DNA from: Agromyces ramosus
GTDB taxonomy: Bacteria > Actinomycetota > Actinomycetes > Actinomycetales > Microbacteriaceae
Length of the DNA: 64,000 nucleotides
Direction: 5' to 3'
Assembly: GCF_030817175.1 (NCBI RefSeq)
Contig: NZ_JAUSYY010000001.1
Coordinates: 2,480,001-2,544,000 of the forward strand
Shown here: one piece after another, positions 7,915 to 17,318 of the stretch
How positions within the stretch are numbered: the stretch's first letter is position 1
How the letters are laid out: each line of letters starts with the position of its first letter
Notes under the pieces: generated by a model
Databases searched by the model: none
Told to the model about the DNA's origin: nothing
The model's input: the letters and a program-made list of their open reading frames with translations, nothing else
Translations under genes and position numbers: made by a program

Positions 7915-9092
7915 CAGCGGCCGCCTTCGTCTTGTTCCAGATGTCGACGCGACGCTGCTGTGCATCATTCACCTCGCCCTCGCGCATGGTGTCGATCTGC
8001 TCGGGCGTGAAGAACACCAGGTCGAGCATGGGCAGCCCGGCGTCGGCCGCGGCCTGCTCGATGCCCGTCGCGCCCGTGTGGTAGCCGATGTAGTCGAGCT
8101 CGGCGAGCGAGTTCTCGGGCTCGAGCACGTAGTTGATGAACGCGTGCGCGGCCTCGGGATTCGGTGCGCCGGCCGCGATCGCCCAGTTGTCCATCCAGAT
8201 CTCGCTCTCGGGGCCGGGGAACACCCACTGCCAGCGGTCGGGGTCGGGGCTCTCGAGGATGCCGAGGCGTGCGTCGCCGTTCCACGACTGCATGAGCACG
8301 TGCGTGCCCTGCGGGATGGCCGAGCCGCCCGGATAGGAGTCGAACGCCGCGATGTTCGGGGCCAGCGTGTTCACGAGGAAGTCCTCGGCCGCGGCCAACT
8401 CGGCCTCGTCGGTGGTGTTCCAGTCGATGCCGTTGGCCCAGAAGTACGCACCCGTGAGGTCGCCCGGATCGTCGAGCACCGACGTCCGGCTGCTCGCCTC
8501 GTTCTGCGCCGCATCGAGGAAGTCGGCCCAGGTCGTGAGGTCGCGGGTGATGACGGTCTTGTCGTAGACGTAGCCCGTCGTGCCCCACGCCTTGCAGATC
8601 GAGTACGCGTTCTCGGGATCCCAGGCGCGGGCGAGGAAGGCGGGGTCCATGTACTCGAGGTTCGGGATGAGATCGAGGTTGAGCTCGCTCAGCAGGCCGT
8701 TCTCGATCATCTGGGGGATGAAGACGCCGGTCGGCACCACGATGTCGTAGCCCGACGTGCCCTTCGCGGCGACGAGCTTCGAGATGAGCTCCTCATTGGA
8801 GCCGAACGAGTCGAGCGTGATCGTCGGGCCGAGCTGATCGGTGAACGCGGCGAGCACGTCGGGGGCGTCGTAGTCGCCCCAGGTGTAGATCGACAGCTCG
8901 TTCTCGAGCTCGCCACCCGTGGCTCGGGGCGCGTTCGCGGTGCCGCCACCGGGGGTGCACGCGGCGAGCAGCCCGGTGGCGCCGGCTGCGGCGGCGAAGG
9001 ACAGGAAACCGGCGTCGGTTCAGCTCGGCGCTGATCGCCTTCGCCGCGCTCGAGTGCGCCAGGATACGGACGGGGGTGCGGTGCTCGCTCAT
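7907..9092 (-). CDS. ABC transporter substrate-binding lipoprotein (PotD/YdcS-like), apparently frameshifted in its Tat signal
   Basis: The mature domain (7907 to about 8960) reads as an intact spermidine/putrescine-type binding protein: ELSIYTWGDYDAPDVLAAF, YDIVVPTGVFIPQMI, WDPENAYSICKAWGTTGY and PEAAHAFINYVLEPENS. Its frame includes a lipobox (GLLAAC, Cys at 8957-8959) but meets a stop at 9020-9022 with no start codon between. The upstream frame starts at ATG 9092 (MSEHRTPVRIL...) and runs into NRRRF, the beginning of a twin-arginine motif. Deleting one A from the AAA at 9006-9008 joins the frames as NRRRFLSFAAAAGATGLLAAC, a textbook Tat lipoprotein signal. It is therefore either a real frameshift or a one-base sequence error. 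Gene order (ATPase, binding protein, two permeases) is standard. Confidence 0.8.
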
Positions 9093-9140
9093 CTCGATCT
9101 CCATCGGGTTCGGTGCTGCAGGGTGCCGGATGCTTCGTGG

Positions 9141-10322
9141 TCAGTCGGTCGGCGGGGCGACGTAGCCGCCCGCGCTCGCCGCGTCGTCGGCCGGGAACAG
9201 CAGCACGCGCTCGGCGCTCCAGCTCGCGACCACCGGGTCGCCGACCGCGAGCTGCGGAGCGTCGGGCGTGGGTCTGCGGACGATGAGGCTCTGCTCCTCG
9301 CCGAGCCGCACGAGGTATTGCATGGTCTCGCCGAGATGGGCGACGCCGATGAGCGTGCCCCGAGCCGTGTTCACCGGGCCGGCGGCGTCGGCGCGGGCCT
9401 CCGAGGCGTCGGGCGCGATGCTCACGAACTCGGGACGCACCGCTGCCTGGCCCTGGAGTCCGTCAGCGAGCTCGGCACGGATGCCGCGCACGAGCGCGTG
9501 CGGCGAATCGACCGCTGTGCCGCCTTCGACCACGGGGCCGCGGAAGAAGTTCTGCTGCCCCACGAACGCCGCGACGTACGCGGAGACGGGGCGCGCGTAG
9601 ATCGTGTCGGCGTCGGCGAGCTGCTCGATGCGGCCGTCGCGCATGATCGCGACGCGGTCGCTCATCGACAGCGCCTCGCCCTGGTCGTGGGTGACGAACA
9701 CGAACGTGATGCCGAGCCGCGACTGGAGCAGCTTCAGCTCGAGCTGCATCTCTTCACGCAGCTGCCGGTCGAGGGCGCCGAGCGGCTCATCGAGCAGGAG
9801 CACCGCGGGCCGGTTTACGAGTGCACGCGCGAGGGCGACGCGCTGCTGCTGCCCGCCCGACAGCTGCGTCGGCTTGCGGTCGGCGAAGCGGCGCATCTGC
9901 ACGAGATCGAGCGCCTCGACGACCTGTTCGCGGATCGCGGCCTTGGATGCCCGATGCTGCTGCAGTCCGTACGCGACGTTCTCGGCGACCGACATGTGCG
10001 GGAAGAGCGCATACGCCTGAAACACGGTGTTGACGTCGCGCCGATACGGCGGCACGCCGAGGACGGATCGTCCGGACACCCGGATGTCACCGGCATCGGG
10101 GTGCTCGAAGCCGGCGATCATGCGCAGCGTCGTGGTCTTGCCGCAGCCCGACGGGCCGAGCAGCGAGATGAACTCGCCGGGTTGGACGGTCAGCGACATC
10201 CGGTCGACCGCAGTCGCCTGGCCGTAGCGCTTCGTCACGCCGTCGAGCAGCACCGTACCCGCCGCCTCGGGGATCGCGGCCCGGGCGCCCGCCGTGGCCT
10301 CGGTCGTCGCTGCCGATGTCAC
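9141..10322 (-). CDS. Polyamine/opine-type ABC transporter ATP-binding protein (PotA-like)
   Basis: 393 aa from GTG 10322. Walker A is [13 protein letters not shown], the signature [15 protein letters not shown], Walker [14 protein letters not shown] and the switch histidine [16 protein letters not shown]-terminal TOBE region (about 280-393) follows, as in PotA/CysA-type importer ATPases. It energises the two permeases encoded downstream. A frame-compatible ATG exists at 10355, but GGAGGTG sits 8 bp upstream of GTG 10322, so the GTG is preferred. It is the first gene of the five-gene minus-strand operon. Confidence 0.9.
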   Translation of the reverse strand: MTSAATTEATAGARAAIPEAAGTVLLDGVTKRYGQATAVDRMSLTVQPGEFISLLGPSGCGKTTTLRMIAGFEHPDAGDIRVSGRSVLGVPPYRRDVNTVFQAYALFPHMSVAENVAYGLQQHRASKAAIREQVVEALDLVQMRRFADRKPTQLSGGQQQRVALARALVNRPAVLLLDEPLGALDRQLREEMQLELKLLQSRLGITFVFVTHDQGEALSMSDRVAIMRDGRIEQLADADTIYARPVSAYVAAFVGQQNFFRGPVVEGGTAVDSPHALVRGIRAELADGLQGQAAVRPEFVSIAPDASEARADAAGPVNTARGTLIGVAHLGETMQYLVRLGEEQSLIVRRPTPDAPQLAVGDPVVASWSAERVLLFPADDAASAGGYVAPPTD

Positions 10323-10660
10323 CAGTGGCACCTCCAGTTCGCGTCGGCGCGGCATTGCGCTTCACGTCATTCAATCCAGCCCCGCTCATCTGCGCAATGA
10401 AGCAGGCGACCTTGCGACAAACCATCGCACGATCGCGTGCTGTCCGACAGATCGTCCGGCGCGGTGTCACCGAGACGAAACATGCGCCGTCGTCCCAGTT
10501 GTTCTGCAGCGCGGAAGATCCGCGAAAGTTCACCCCCCGATCCGCGGGGGTGCCCGGCGCGGGCGGGCTCAGGGTGGAAGCACAGCCCCGCGACGGCGTC
10601 GAAGCCGACGCCGGACGGCCGCACCGAAGCATCCGCACCGCACACCGAAGGAGCACCACG
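10323..10660. other. Divergent promoter region of aceA and the importer operon (338 bp)
   Basis: There is no gene here. Apart from the CATTGCGC pair I see no convincing GTTTGC RamB box; TTGCGACAAAC near 10411-10421 is a weak candidate. AAGGAG at 10648-10653 is the aceA ribosome-binding site. The aceA promoter could not be pinned down. Confidence 0.4.
10353..10399. promoter_or_regulatory. Inverted CATTGCGC pair upstream of the importer operon
   Basis: CATTGCGC (10353-10360) and GCGCAATG (10392-10399) are perfect 8-bp arms spaced about 39 bp centre to centre, immediately upstream of the ATPase gene. A dimeric repressor site is plausible, but no regulator gene is adjacent. Confidence 0.3.
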
Positions 10661-11992
10661 ATGAGCACGAACCGACCCGGCGACCAGACCCAGACCGCTG
10701 CCGAGCTGCAGCTCGAGTGGGACGCGAACCCCCGCTGGGACGGTGTCGGCCGCGACTACACCGCCGAGGATGTCATCGCCCTTCGCGGCCCGGTGCGCGA
10801 GGAGCGCACGCTCGCCCGGCGCGGCGCCGAGAAGCTCTGGCAGGAGCTCCGGCAGAACACCGGCACGGCGTTCGCGCCGCAGGAGGACCCGCAGTGGGCC
10901 GCCGCCCTCGGCGCCCTCACCGGCAACCAGGCCGTGCAGCAGGTGCGCGCCGGACTGAAGGCGATCTACCTGAGCGGCTGGCAGGTCGCAGCCGACGCGA
11001 ACCTCTCGGGCCAGACCTACCCCGACCAGTCGCTCTACCCGGCCAACTCGGTGCCCGCGGTCGTGCGCCGCATCAACAACGCGCTGCTGCGCGCCGGCCA
11101 GATCGAGGCATCCGACGGCAACGACGACCGAGACTGGATGGCCCCCATCGTCGCCGACGCCGAGGCGGGCTTCGGCGGTCCGCTCAACGCCTACGAGCTC
11201 ATGCACCAGATGATCGAGGCCGGCGCGGCCGGCGTGCACTGGGAGGACCAGCTCGCGAGCGAGAAGAAGTGCGGCCACATGGGCGGGAAGGTGCTGATTC
11301 CCACGTCGCAGCACATCCGCACGATCAACGCGGCGCGGCTGGCGGCGGATGTCGCCGGCGTGCCGTCGATCATCATCGCGCGCACCGACGCGCTCGCCGC
11401 GACCCTGCTCACGAGTGACCACGACGAGCGCGACCGCCCCTTCGTGACCGGGGAGCGCACCGCCGAGGGCTTCTACGAGGTGCGGAACGGCATCGAGCCG
11501 GTGATCGCCCGCGGCCTCGCCTACGCCGAGTACGCCGACCTGCTCTGGGTCGAGTCCGCCGAGCCCGATCTCGACCTCGCACGGCGTTTCGCCGAGGCGG
11601 TGCACGCGAAGTTCCCCGGCAAGCGACTCAGCTACAACTGCTCGCCGTCGTTCAACTGGAAGCGCCACCTCGACGACGCCCAGATCGCCACCTTCCAGCG
11701 CGAGCTCGCGGCGATGGGCTACGCGTTCCAGTTCATCACCCTCGCGGGCTTCCACGCCCTCAACCACTCCATGTACACGCTCGCGAAGGACTACCACGAG
11801 CGGCACATGAGCGCCTACGTCGAGCTCCAGGAGGCGGAATTCGCCTCGGAGGCTTCGGGATACACGGCCACGCGCCACCAGCGCGAGGTCGGCACCGGCT
11901 ACTTCGACCGCATCGCCACGGCGCTGAACCCCACCAGCGCAACGCTCGCCCTCGTCGGATCGACCGAGGAAGAACAGTTCACGTCGCACTGA
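10661..11992 (+). CDS. aceA: Isocitrate lyase
   Basis: 443 aa. It cleaves isocitrate to glyoxylate and succinate, the first step of the glyoxylate shunt. The catalytic loop [21 protein letters not shown] carries the family Cys. Further landmarks are [15 protein letters not shown] (metal-binding Asp), [21 protein letters not shown] and the C-terminal [11 protein letters not shown] plus [13 protein letters not shown]. Length matches actinobacterial enzymes. ATG 10661 has AAGGAG 8 nt upstream. The aceB gene begins 29 bp after the stop, so the two form an operon, probably repressed by the nearby RamB on non-acetate carbon sources. Confidence 0.97.
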   Translation: MSTNRPGDQTQTAAELQLEWDANPRWDGVGRDYTAEDVIALRGPVREERTLARRGAEKLWQELRQNTGTAFAPQEDPQWAAALGALTGNQAVQQVRAGLKAIYLSGWQVAADANLSGQTYPDQSLYPANSVPAVVRRINNALLRAGQIEASDGNDDRDWMAPIVADAEAGFGGPLNAYELMHQMIEAGAAGVHWEDQLASEKKCGHMGGKVLIPTSQHIRTINAARLAADVAGVPSIIIARTDALAATLLTSDHDERDRPFVTGERTAEGFYEVRNGIEPVIARGLAYAEYADLLWVESAEPDLDLARRFAEAVHAKFPGKRLSYNCSPSFNWKRHLDDAQIATFQRELAAMGYAFQFITLAGFHALNHSMYTLAKDYHERHMSAYVELQEAEFASEASGYTATRHQREVGTGYFDRIATALNPTSATLALVGSTEEEQFTSH

Positions 11993-12021
11993 GACGCACG
12001 CCTCACGAAGGAGACACGACC

Positions 12022-13713
12022 ATGAACACGACGCCCAACATGACCATCGAGCGCACGGATGCCGCGGCATCCGCCACCCGCTTCGAATCCCGCCCCGCCA
12101 CCGGCAGCTTCCAGACCGTGGAACCTCGCATCGAGGTGACCGCACCGCTCGGAGAGCGGTACGACGAGTTCCTCACGCCCGAGGCGCTCGCCTTCCTCGC
12201 GCAGCTGCACGATCGCTTCGCCGGCACCCGGCACGAGCTGCTCGCGGCACGGCTGCAGACCCGCGTCGACGCGGCGAACGGGCGCGACCCGCGGTTCCTG
12301 CCCGAGACCGAGTCGGTCCGCCGCGACCCGTCATGGCGGGTCGCGGGCGCCGGCCCCGGCCTCGAGGACCGCCGAGTCGAGATCACCGGGCCGACCGACC
12401 GCAAGATGGCGATCAACGCGCTGAACTCGGGCGCGAAGGTGTGGCTCGCCGACCAGGAGGACGCGACGAGCCCCACGTGGCGCAACGTCGTCGAAGGGCA
12501 GCTGTCGCTGCTCGACGCGCTGCGCGGGCGGCTCGAGTACACGACCCCCGAGGGCAAGCAGTACCGCGTCACGGCGGAGGAGACGCCGACGATCGTGATG
12601 CGGCCGCGCGGCTGGCACCTCACCGAGAAGCACCTGCGCTTCCACGACCGGGCGGGGCGCGCCATGCACGCCTCGGGCTCGCTCGTCGACTTCGGGCTGT
12701 ACTTCTTCCACAACGCGCACGCGCTCATCGCCGCCGGACGCGGGCCGTACTTCTACCTGCCGAAGCTCGAGTCGCACCGCGAGGCGAAGCTCTGGAACGA
12801 CATCTTCGTCTTCGGGCAGGACGCGCTCGGCATCCCGCAGGGCACCGTGCGCGCAACCGTGCTCATCGAGACCATCCAGGCCGCGTTCGAGATGGAGGAG
12901 ATCCTCTTCGAGCTGCGCGAGCACTGCGCCGGGCTCAACGCGGGCCGCTGGGATTACATCTTCTCGATCGTGAAGACGTTCCGTTCGCGCGGCCGCCGCT
13001 GGGTCACGCCCGACCGCAAGTCGATCACGATGACCGTGCCGTTCATGCGGGCATACACCGAGCTGCTCGTCGCGACCTGCCACAAGCGGGGCGCGCACGC
13101 CATCGGCGGCATGAGCGCGTTCATCCCGAACCGCCGCGACCCCGAGGTCACCGAGCGCGCGCTCGCCGCCGTGACGGCCGACAAGCGCCGCGAGGCATCC
13201 GACGGCTTCGACGGCACCTGGGTCGCGCACCCCGATCTCATCCCGACGGCGCGTGCGGAGTTCGACGCGGTGCTCGGCGACCGGCCGAACCAGGTCGACC
13301 GCCTGCGCGACGACGTCGAGGTGACGGCGGCGCAACTGCTCGACATCCCCTCCATCGGCGGGCAGGTCACCGAGGCGGGGGTGCGCGACAACGTGTCGAT
13401 CGGCATCCGCTACATCGAGTCGTGGCTCCGGGGGACCGGTGCCGCGGCGATCGACAACCTCATGGAGGATGCCGCGACCGCCGAGATCTCGCGCTCGCAG
13501 CTCTGGCAGTGGCTGCACGACAACACCGTCACGGCCGAGGGCACCCGCATCGACCACCCGTGGATCGAGGGCGTCGTGACCTCCGTCATCGCCGGCCTGC
13601 CGCGCTTCGACGGCGACCGCTTCGACGACGCGATCGAGGTGTTCCGGCACGTCGCGCTCGAGCCCGAGTTCCCGACGTTCCTCACGGTGGGGGCGTACGC
13701 GCGCTTCCTCTGA
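12022..13713 (+). CDS. aceB: Malate synthase, AceB (A) type
   Basis: 563 aa. It condenses glyoxylate with acetyl-CoA to malate, completing the shunt with aceA. The malate synthase signature is REHCAGLNAGRWDYIF. Other conserved blocks are VWLADQEDATSPTW, TIVMRPRGWHLTEKH, VLIETIQAAFEMEEIL (metal Glu) and GMSAFIPNRRD, with catalytic-Asp-region NLMEDAATAEISRSQLWQWLH near the C-terminus. The size and order fit the ~530-560-aa A isoform, not the ~720-aa G isoform common in other actinobacteria. The N-terminal ~30 residues are variable; an 18-bp perfect palindrome (12056-12073) falls in this stretch. AAGGAG precedes the ATG. Confidence 0.96.
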   Translation: MNTTPNMTIERTDAAASATRFESRPATGSFQTVEPRIEVTAPLGERYDEFLTPEALAFLAQLHDRFAGTRHELLAARLQTRVDAANGRDPRFLPETESVRRDPSWRVAGAGPGLEDRRVEITGPTDRKMAINALNSGAKVWLADQEDATSPTWRNVVEGQLSLLDALRGRLEYTTPEGKQYRVTAEETPTIVMRPRGWHLTEKHLRFHDRAGRAMHASGSLVDFGLYFFHNAHALIAAGRGPYFYLPKLESHREAKLWNDIFVFGQDALGIPQGTVRATVLIETIQAAFEMEEILFELREHCAGLNAGRWDYIFSIVKTFRSRGRRWVTPDRKSITMTVPFMRAYTELLVATCHKRGAHAIGGMSAFIPNRRDPEVTERALAAVTADKRREASDGFDGTWVAHPDLIPTARAEFDAVLGDRPNQVDRLRDDVEVTAAQLLDIPSIGGQVTEAGVRDNVSIGIRYIESWLRGTGAAAIDNLMEDAATAEISRSQLWQWLHDNTVTAEGTRIDHPWIEGVVTSVIAGLPRFDGDRFDDAIEVFRHVALEPEFPTFLTVGAYARFL

Positions 13714-13729
13714 CGGATGCCACGTCGAC

Positions 13730-13759
13730 GCCGCCGCCCGGACGTCACCGGGCGGCGGC
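13730..13759 (+). terminator. Terminator of aceA-aceB
   Basis: Perfect 12-bp GC stem GCCGCCGCCCGG / CCGGGCGGCGGC with a 6-nt loop, 17 bp after the aceB stop. Confidence 0.7.
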
Positions 13760-13773
13760 GCCTTCCGCCCAGA

Positions 13774-13814
13774 GACTCCGCCACTGATGCGATTTCAGCA
13801 TCAGTGGCGGAGTC
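13774..13814. repeat. 41-bp palindromic intergenic repeat, copy 1
   Basis: Perfect 17-bp arms GACTCCGCCACTGATGC and its complement around a 7-nt loop GATTTCA. A second copy with identical arms lies at 21932-21972 with the loop in the opposite orientation (TGAAATG, one mismatch). Here it sits between convergent aceB and the HerA-like gene, as an actinobacterial REP-like element would. Confidence 0.8.
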
Positions 13815-13840
13815 GTGAGAGGAGAACGTACCAGTGGGGC

Positions 13841-15247
13841 TCAGCGCAGGGGCACGACCACGTCGCTGCCGCCCTCGGGCGTGAGGCGCGCGTTCACCTT
13901 CACGAGCGACGGAGTCGGCACGAAGCCGCCTGCGAACAGTGCCTCGCCCTGGCGGAACCACGGCGATCGGGCGATGAGCTCGTGGGGCGCGTAGCCGAAG
14001 TACGTCGCGAGGCCATCGAGATCGACGGGTGAGCTCATCTTCATGAGCGCAAGGTTGTCGCACTGGGAGATGATGCCCGGATGCACCTTCGAGGGCCGCT
14101 GCGTCGAGAGCAGCAGCCACAGCCCGAACTTGCGACCCTCGGCGGCGATCTGGATGAGGCGCTCGCGCACTGCGACGGCGACCGCCGATTCGAGGTTCGG
14201 CGAGGCCAGGTTGTGCGCCTCGTCGATGACGAGGAGCACCGGCCGCCGCTCCTCGCGACGCGCCCAGAGGTCGTCGAGCACCGAGAGGGCGACGACGAGG
14301 TGCTGCTCGGGCGTCGAGAAGCCCCCGAGGTCGAGCACCGTGACATCCGGTCGCTCGGCGATGACCTCGGTCGCGGCGGTCAGGTCGCCCGCCCACACCT
14401 CCCAGTCGAGCACGCCGAGGTTCTCGAGCCGGAGCAGGAGTCGCGCGTGCGCGGGATCATCCGACGCGTGCAGGGTCGGGAGGACCTTGTCGAGCTCGTG
14501 CACCTCGAGGACCTCGCGCAGGTGCAGGAGCGTGTTGAACTCCTCGCGATCGGCCATGGGGTCGAGCCGCAGCACCGCGGCCTTCGAGGCGAGTGGCATG
14601 TTCAGGAAGCGGGCGCGCAGTGGTTCGGCCCCCTCGACGTTCGGTCGCAGCACCCGGATGTCGCGCTGCGCGAGCGCCTCGGCCGTGGGGCCGCTCGCAT
14701 CGGGGTTCCGTTCGCCGAGGCGCACGAAGTCGGAGTTCGGGTCGAAGATCACGACCGGCAGCGCGGTGTGGGCGATGAGCTGCTCGAGCACGACGCCGAG
14801 CGCGTAGGTCTTGCCCGATCCGCTCTGGCCGCACCAGAACGTGTGCCGGTTGAACCGGTGGGGCAGCAGGCGCGCCGGGACGCCGGGTGACGTGAGGTTG
14901 ACGCCGACCTCGAGGCGCGCACCGGTGGTGCGATGCAGCGCCTCGATGGTTGCGGCGTCAGCCGGGTCGACCTGGCCGTGCTCGAAGGCGTGGCTCGTGC
15001 GCGCGTCGACGGCGTCACCGTCGAGCTCGCCGATGAGGCGCCCGCGCAGCACGGTCGGCGTGGTCTCCGAACGCTCCTCGACGAGGGCGAGCTGGCGGCC
15101 GAGAACCGTCTTCACGATGACGAGTGAGCCCGCCACGAAGGTCGAACCCGCGGCATCTGCGACCACGAACGCCCGGCCATCGTCTGAGCGCGCCGAGATC
15201 GGCCGGGTCGGCGGCGTGGCCGACGTGGGGTCCGCGGTGGAGTGCAT
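13841..15247 (-). CDS. HerA-like ATP-binding protein (DUF87/HerA helicase superfamily)
   Basis: 468 aa. An N-terminal beta-rich HAS-barrel-like region (1-120) is followed by a FtsK/HerA ATPase core: Walker A GQSGSGKT at 140-147, Walker B PVLLVIDEAHN near 336-346, and a sensor/arginine region LLSTQRPSKVHPGI near 378-391. Bacterial HerA-like proteins are hexameric DNA translocases, often paired with a NurA nuclease or acting alone; no NurA gene is visible here. The ATG at 15247 faces the divergent GNAT gene 48 bp away. A DNA-pumping role is inferred from the family. Confidence 0.85.
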   Translation of the reverse strand: MHSTADPTSATPPTRPISARSDDGRAFVVADAAGSTFVAGSLVIVKTVLGRQLALVEERSETTPTVLRGRLIGELDGDAVDARTSHAFEHGQVDPADAATIEALHRTTGARLEVGVNLTSPGVPARLLPHRFNRHTFWCGQSGSGKTYALGVVLEQLIAHTALPVVIFDPNSDFVRLGERNPDASGPTAEALAQRDIRVLRPNVEGAEPLRARFLNMPLASKAAVLRLDPMADREEFNTLLHLREVLEVHELDKVLPTLHASDDPAHARLLLRLENLGVLDWEVWAGDLTAATEVIAERPDVTVLDLGGFSTPEQHLVVALSVLDDLWARREERRPVLLVIDEAHNLASPNLESAVAVAVRERLIQIAAEGRKFGLWLLLSTQRPSKVHPGIISQCDNLALMKMSSPVDLDGLATYFGYAPHELIARSPWFRQGEALFAGGFVPTPSLVKVNARLTPEGGSDVVVPLR

Positions 15248-15294
15248 GCGTCATCATCCCATTCGGCGTGCCCGGTCTGGAAGAATCGGTGATC

Positions 15295-15831
15295 GTGTCT
15301 GAGATCACCATCCGGTCCGCCGGCGCAGCGGATGCCGCGGCGCTCGCCGAGCTGGCCGCCGAGACCTTCCCGCTCGCGTGCCCGCCGCATACGACGGCCG
15401 CGTCGATCGCCGCGTTCATCGCCGAGCACTTCACCGTCGCCCGCTTCGACGGGTATCTCACCGACCCGGGCCGCACGATCCACGTCGCCCTCGACGGCGA
15501 CCGGCTCGTCGGCTACACGATGCTCATCGCGGGGGAGCCGGGCGATGCGGATGCCGCGGCCGCCGTCACGCGTCGGCCGACGGTCGAGCTGAGCAAGTTC
15601 TACACCCGAGCGGTCGCGCACGGCACCGGCGTGGCCGCGCCGTTGATGTCGGCGACGCTCGACGCCGCCGCGACGACGGGCGCGGCATCCATGTGGCTCG
15701 GGGTCAACGAGGAGAACGCGCGGGCCATCCGCTTCTACGAGAAGCACGGCTTCGCGAAGGTGGGGCGCAAGCACTTCACCGTCGGCGGACGCGTCGAAGA
15801 CGACTGGGTGCTCGAACGTCCGTTCGGCTGA
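15295..15831 (+). CDS. GNAT family N-acetyltransferase
   Basis: 178 aa. The acetyl-CoA-binding A motif is VELSKFYTRAVAHGTGVAAPLMSATLD, preceded by the ALDGDRLVGYTMLIAG strand and followed by MWLGVNEENARAIRFYEKHGFAKVG, all typical of GNATs. The substrate is unknown; the fold is closest to RimI/PaiA-type small-molecule acetylators. GTG 15295 was chosen because homologous N-termini begin at the EITIRSA strand; GTG 15289 is an in-frame alternative. The gene is divergent from the HerA-like gene with an intergenic region of only 47 bp. Confidence 0.82.
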   Translation: MSEITIRSAGAADAAALAELAAETFPLACPPHTTAASIAAFIAEHFTVARFDGYLTDPGRTIHVALDGDRLVGYTMLIAGEPGDADAAAAVTRRPTVELSKFYTRAVAHGTGVAAPLMSATLDAAATTGAASMWLGVNEENARAIRFYEKHGFAKVGRKHFTVGGRVEDDWVLERPFG

Positions 15832-15881
15832 CGGCACTCGCGGCAGTCATTCCTGCCGTCGCCCTCGAGCCCGGCCGGCCG

Positions 15882-17261
15882 CTAGCCGTGAGCGCCCGCA
15901 GTCTGCTCGCTCGCGGCCCGCCGCGCGATCAGCCACGTGCCGAGGCCGGAGAGCAGGAACACGCCGGCGAGGATCGCCCACCCGCCGAACCCGAGCGTGA
16001 GCGCGGTCGACGTGACGAAGAGCGGCGCGACCATCGCTCCGAGCGAGTAGCCCATCGAGAACACGCCCTGGTAGGTTCCGGCGCGCACCGGGTCGGCGAG
16101 CTCGAAGCTGAGCCCCCAGCCGCCGGCCTGCGAGAGCACCTCGGCGAAGGCGTGCGCGAGGGCGGCCAGCACGATCACCGCGATCGCGAAGCCGGCCGGC
16201 AGCCCCGCGGCTGCGGCGTAGACGAGGCACGCGGCGGCCATCAGCCACGCCGCGATCGCCGAGACCCGGCCGGCCCTGCGCAGGTCGTGGGTGCCGCGCG
16301 AGAGCGGCACCTGGAAGAGCACCACGATGACCGTGTTGAGGACGAGCACGGCGGCCACGAGCACCTCGGGCGCCTCGGTGTGGTTCGCGATCCACAGCGG
16401 AACGCCGATCTCACCGACCCCGAACTGCATGCCGAACACGGCACTCAGGGCGGTGAGTGCGAGGTAGCGGGGGTTCCGCCATGGCGAGTGGCGTCGCAGC
16501 GCACGGCGCTCGGCGGCAGCGGATGCCGCGACATCCGTCGATCCCGTCTCGGTCATGACCGGCAGGGCGGCGCGTGGCGCCGGCGCGTCGACCGAGGCGG
16601 GCAGGCGCACGAGCTGGGTCACGCCGAGGAGGTACATCACGCCCGCACCCACGATGATCCAGCGATAGGCGTCGCCGGTGCCGGCGAGCAGGGCGAGCGC
16701 GCCGATGCCCGACCCGGCGGCGATCGCGAGGTTGGTGACGGTGCGGAGCACCGCGCGGGCGTGCACCCGCCCCTCGCCGTCGAACGCGCGGGCGATGATC
16801 GCCATGCGCGTGGCGTTGGCGGCCTGCTCGATCGCCCCGACGAGCACCGCGACGACGAGCGCCGTCACGAAGTCCTGCGCGAAGACGTAGCAGATGAGCC
16901 CGATGCCGTCGAGTGCCGAGAGCACCACGAGCAGGCGCCTGGCGCTGACCCGGTCGGCGAGCCAGCCGCCGGCCAGTGACGAGAGCACGCCGGCGGCGCT
17001 CGCCGCGGCGAGCACGATCGCGACCTCGTGCGGGGCGAGTCCCACGATGAGCGTGAAGTAGAGCACCGTGACGGTGAGGAACACGCCGCGGCCGACGCGG
17101 CTGATGAGGGTGGCGATGACGAGGATGCGGAGCACCGGGTCGGCGACGGATGCCGCGAGCCGACGCGCGAGGCCCGGCCGGGTCGTGGATGCCGCGGCGG
17201 CCTGGAGTTCGGGTTCGATGACGGGGAGGGTGTCGGTGTCGGGGGAGGGGGCGGTGCTCAC
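15882..17261 (-). CDS. MFS transporter
   Basis: 459 aa with about 12 membrane segments and a central charged loop (about 225-255: TGSTDVAASAAAERRALRRHSPWRN). The loop 2-3 motif is GGWLADRVSARRLLVVLSALDGIG, the usual MFS A-motif position. It resembles MDR-type exporters. It is divergent from an ArsR-type regulator with 55 bp between starts; together they look like a regulator/efflux pair. The transported compound is not deducible. Confidence 0.88.
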   Translation of the reverse strand: MSTAPSPDTDTLPVIEPELQAAAASTTRPGLARRLAASVADPVLRILVIATLISRVGRGVFLTVTVLYFTLIVGLAPHEVAIVLAAASAAGVLSSLAGGWLADRVSARRLLVVLSALDGIGLICYVFAQDFVTALVVAVLVGAIEQAANATRMAIIARAFDGEGRVHARAVLRTVTNLAIAAGSGIGALALLAGTGDAYRWIIVGAGVMYLLGVTQLVRLPASVDAPAPRAALPVMTETGSTDVAASAAAERRALRRHSPWRNPRYLALTALSAVFGMQFGVGEIGVPLWIANHTEAPEVLVAAVLVLNTVIVVLFQVPLSRGTHDLRRAGRVSAIAAWLMAAACLVYAAAAGLPAGFAIAVIVLAALAHAFAEVLSQAGGWGLSFELADPVRAGTYQGVFSMGYSLGAMVAPLFVTSTALTLGFGGWAILAGVFLLSGLGTWLIARRAASEQTAGAHG

Positions 17262-17299
17262 ATCACAGTTCTTCCAGAGCCGTGGCCGGGACGAAACCG

Positions 17300-17318
17300 A
17301 TGTAGCGTAGTGCTACAT
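17300..17318. promoter_or_regulatory. Palindromic operator overlapping the start of the ArsR-type regulator
   Basis: ATGTAGC-GTAGT-GCTACAT: 7-bp perfect arms around a 5-nt centre. The right arm includes the ATG of the regulator gene (17317), so binding would block both its own expression and the divergent MFS promoter. Confidence 0.55.

Noticed and set aside
10323..10660. RamB box in front of aceA
   Set aside because: No GTTTGC/GCAAAC core present; TTGCGACAAAC is too divergent to claim.
13841..15247. HerA-like ATPase as part of an anti-phage defence system (HerA-DUF4297/SIR2)
   Set aside because: The neighbours are a GNAT enzyme and aceB; no nuclease, SIR2 or DUF4297 partner is adjacent.
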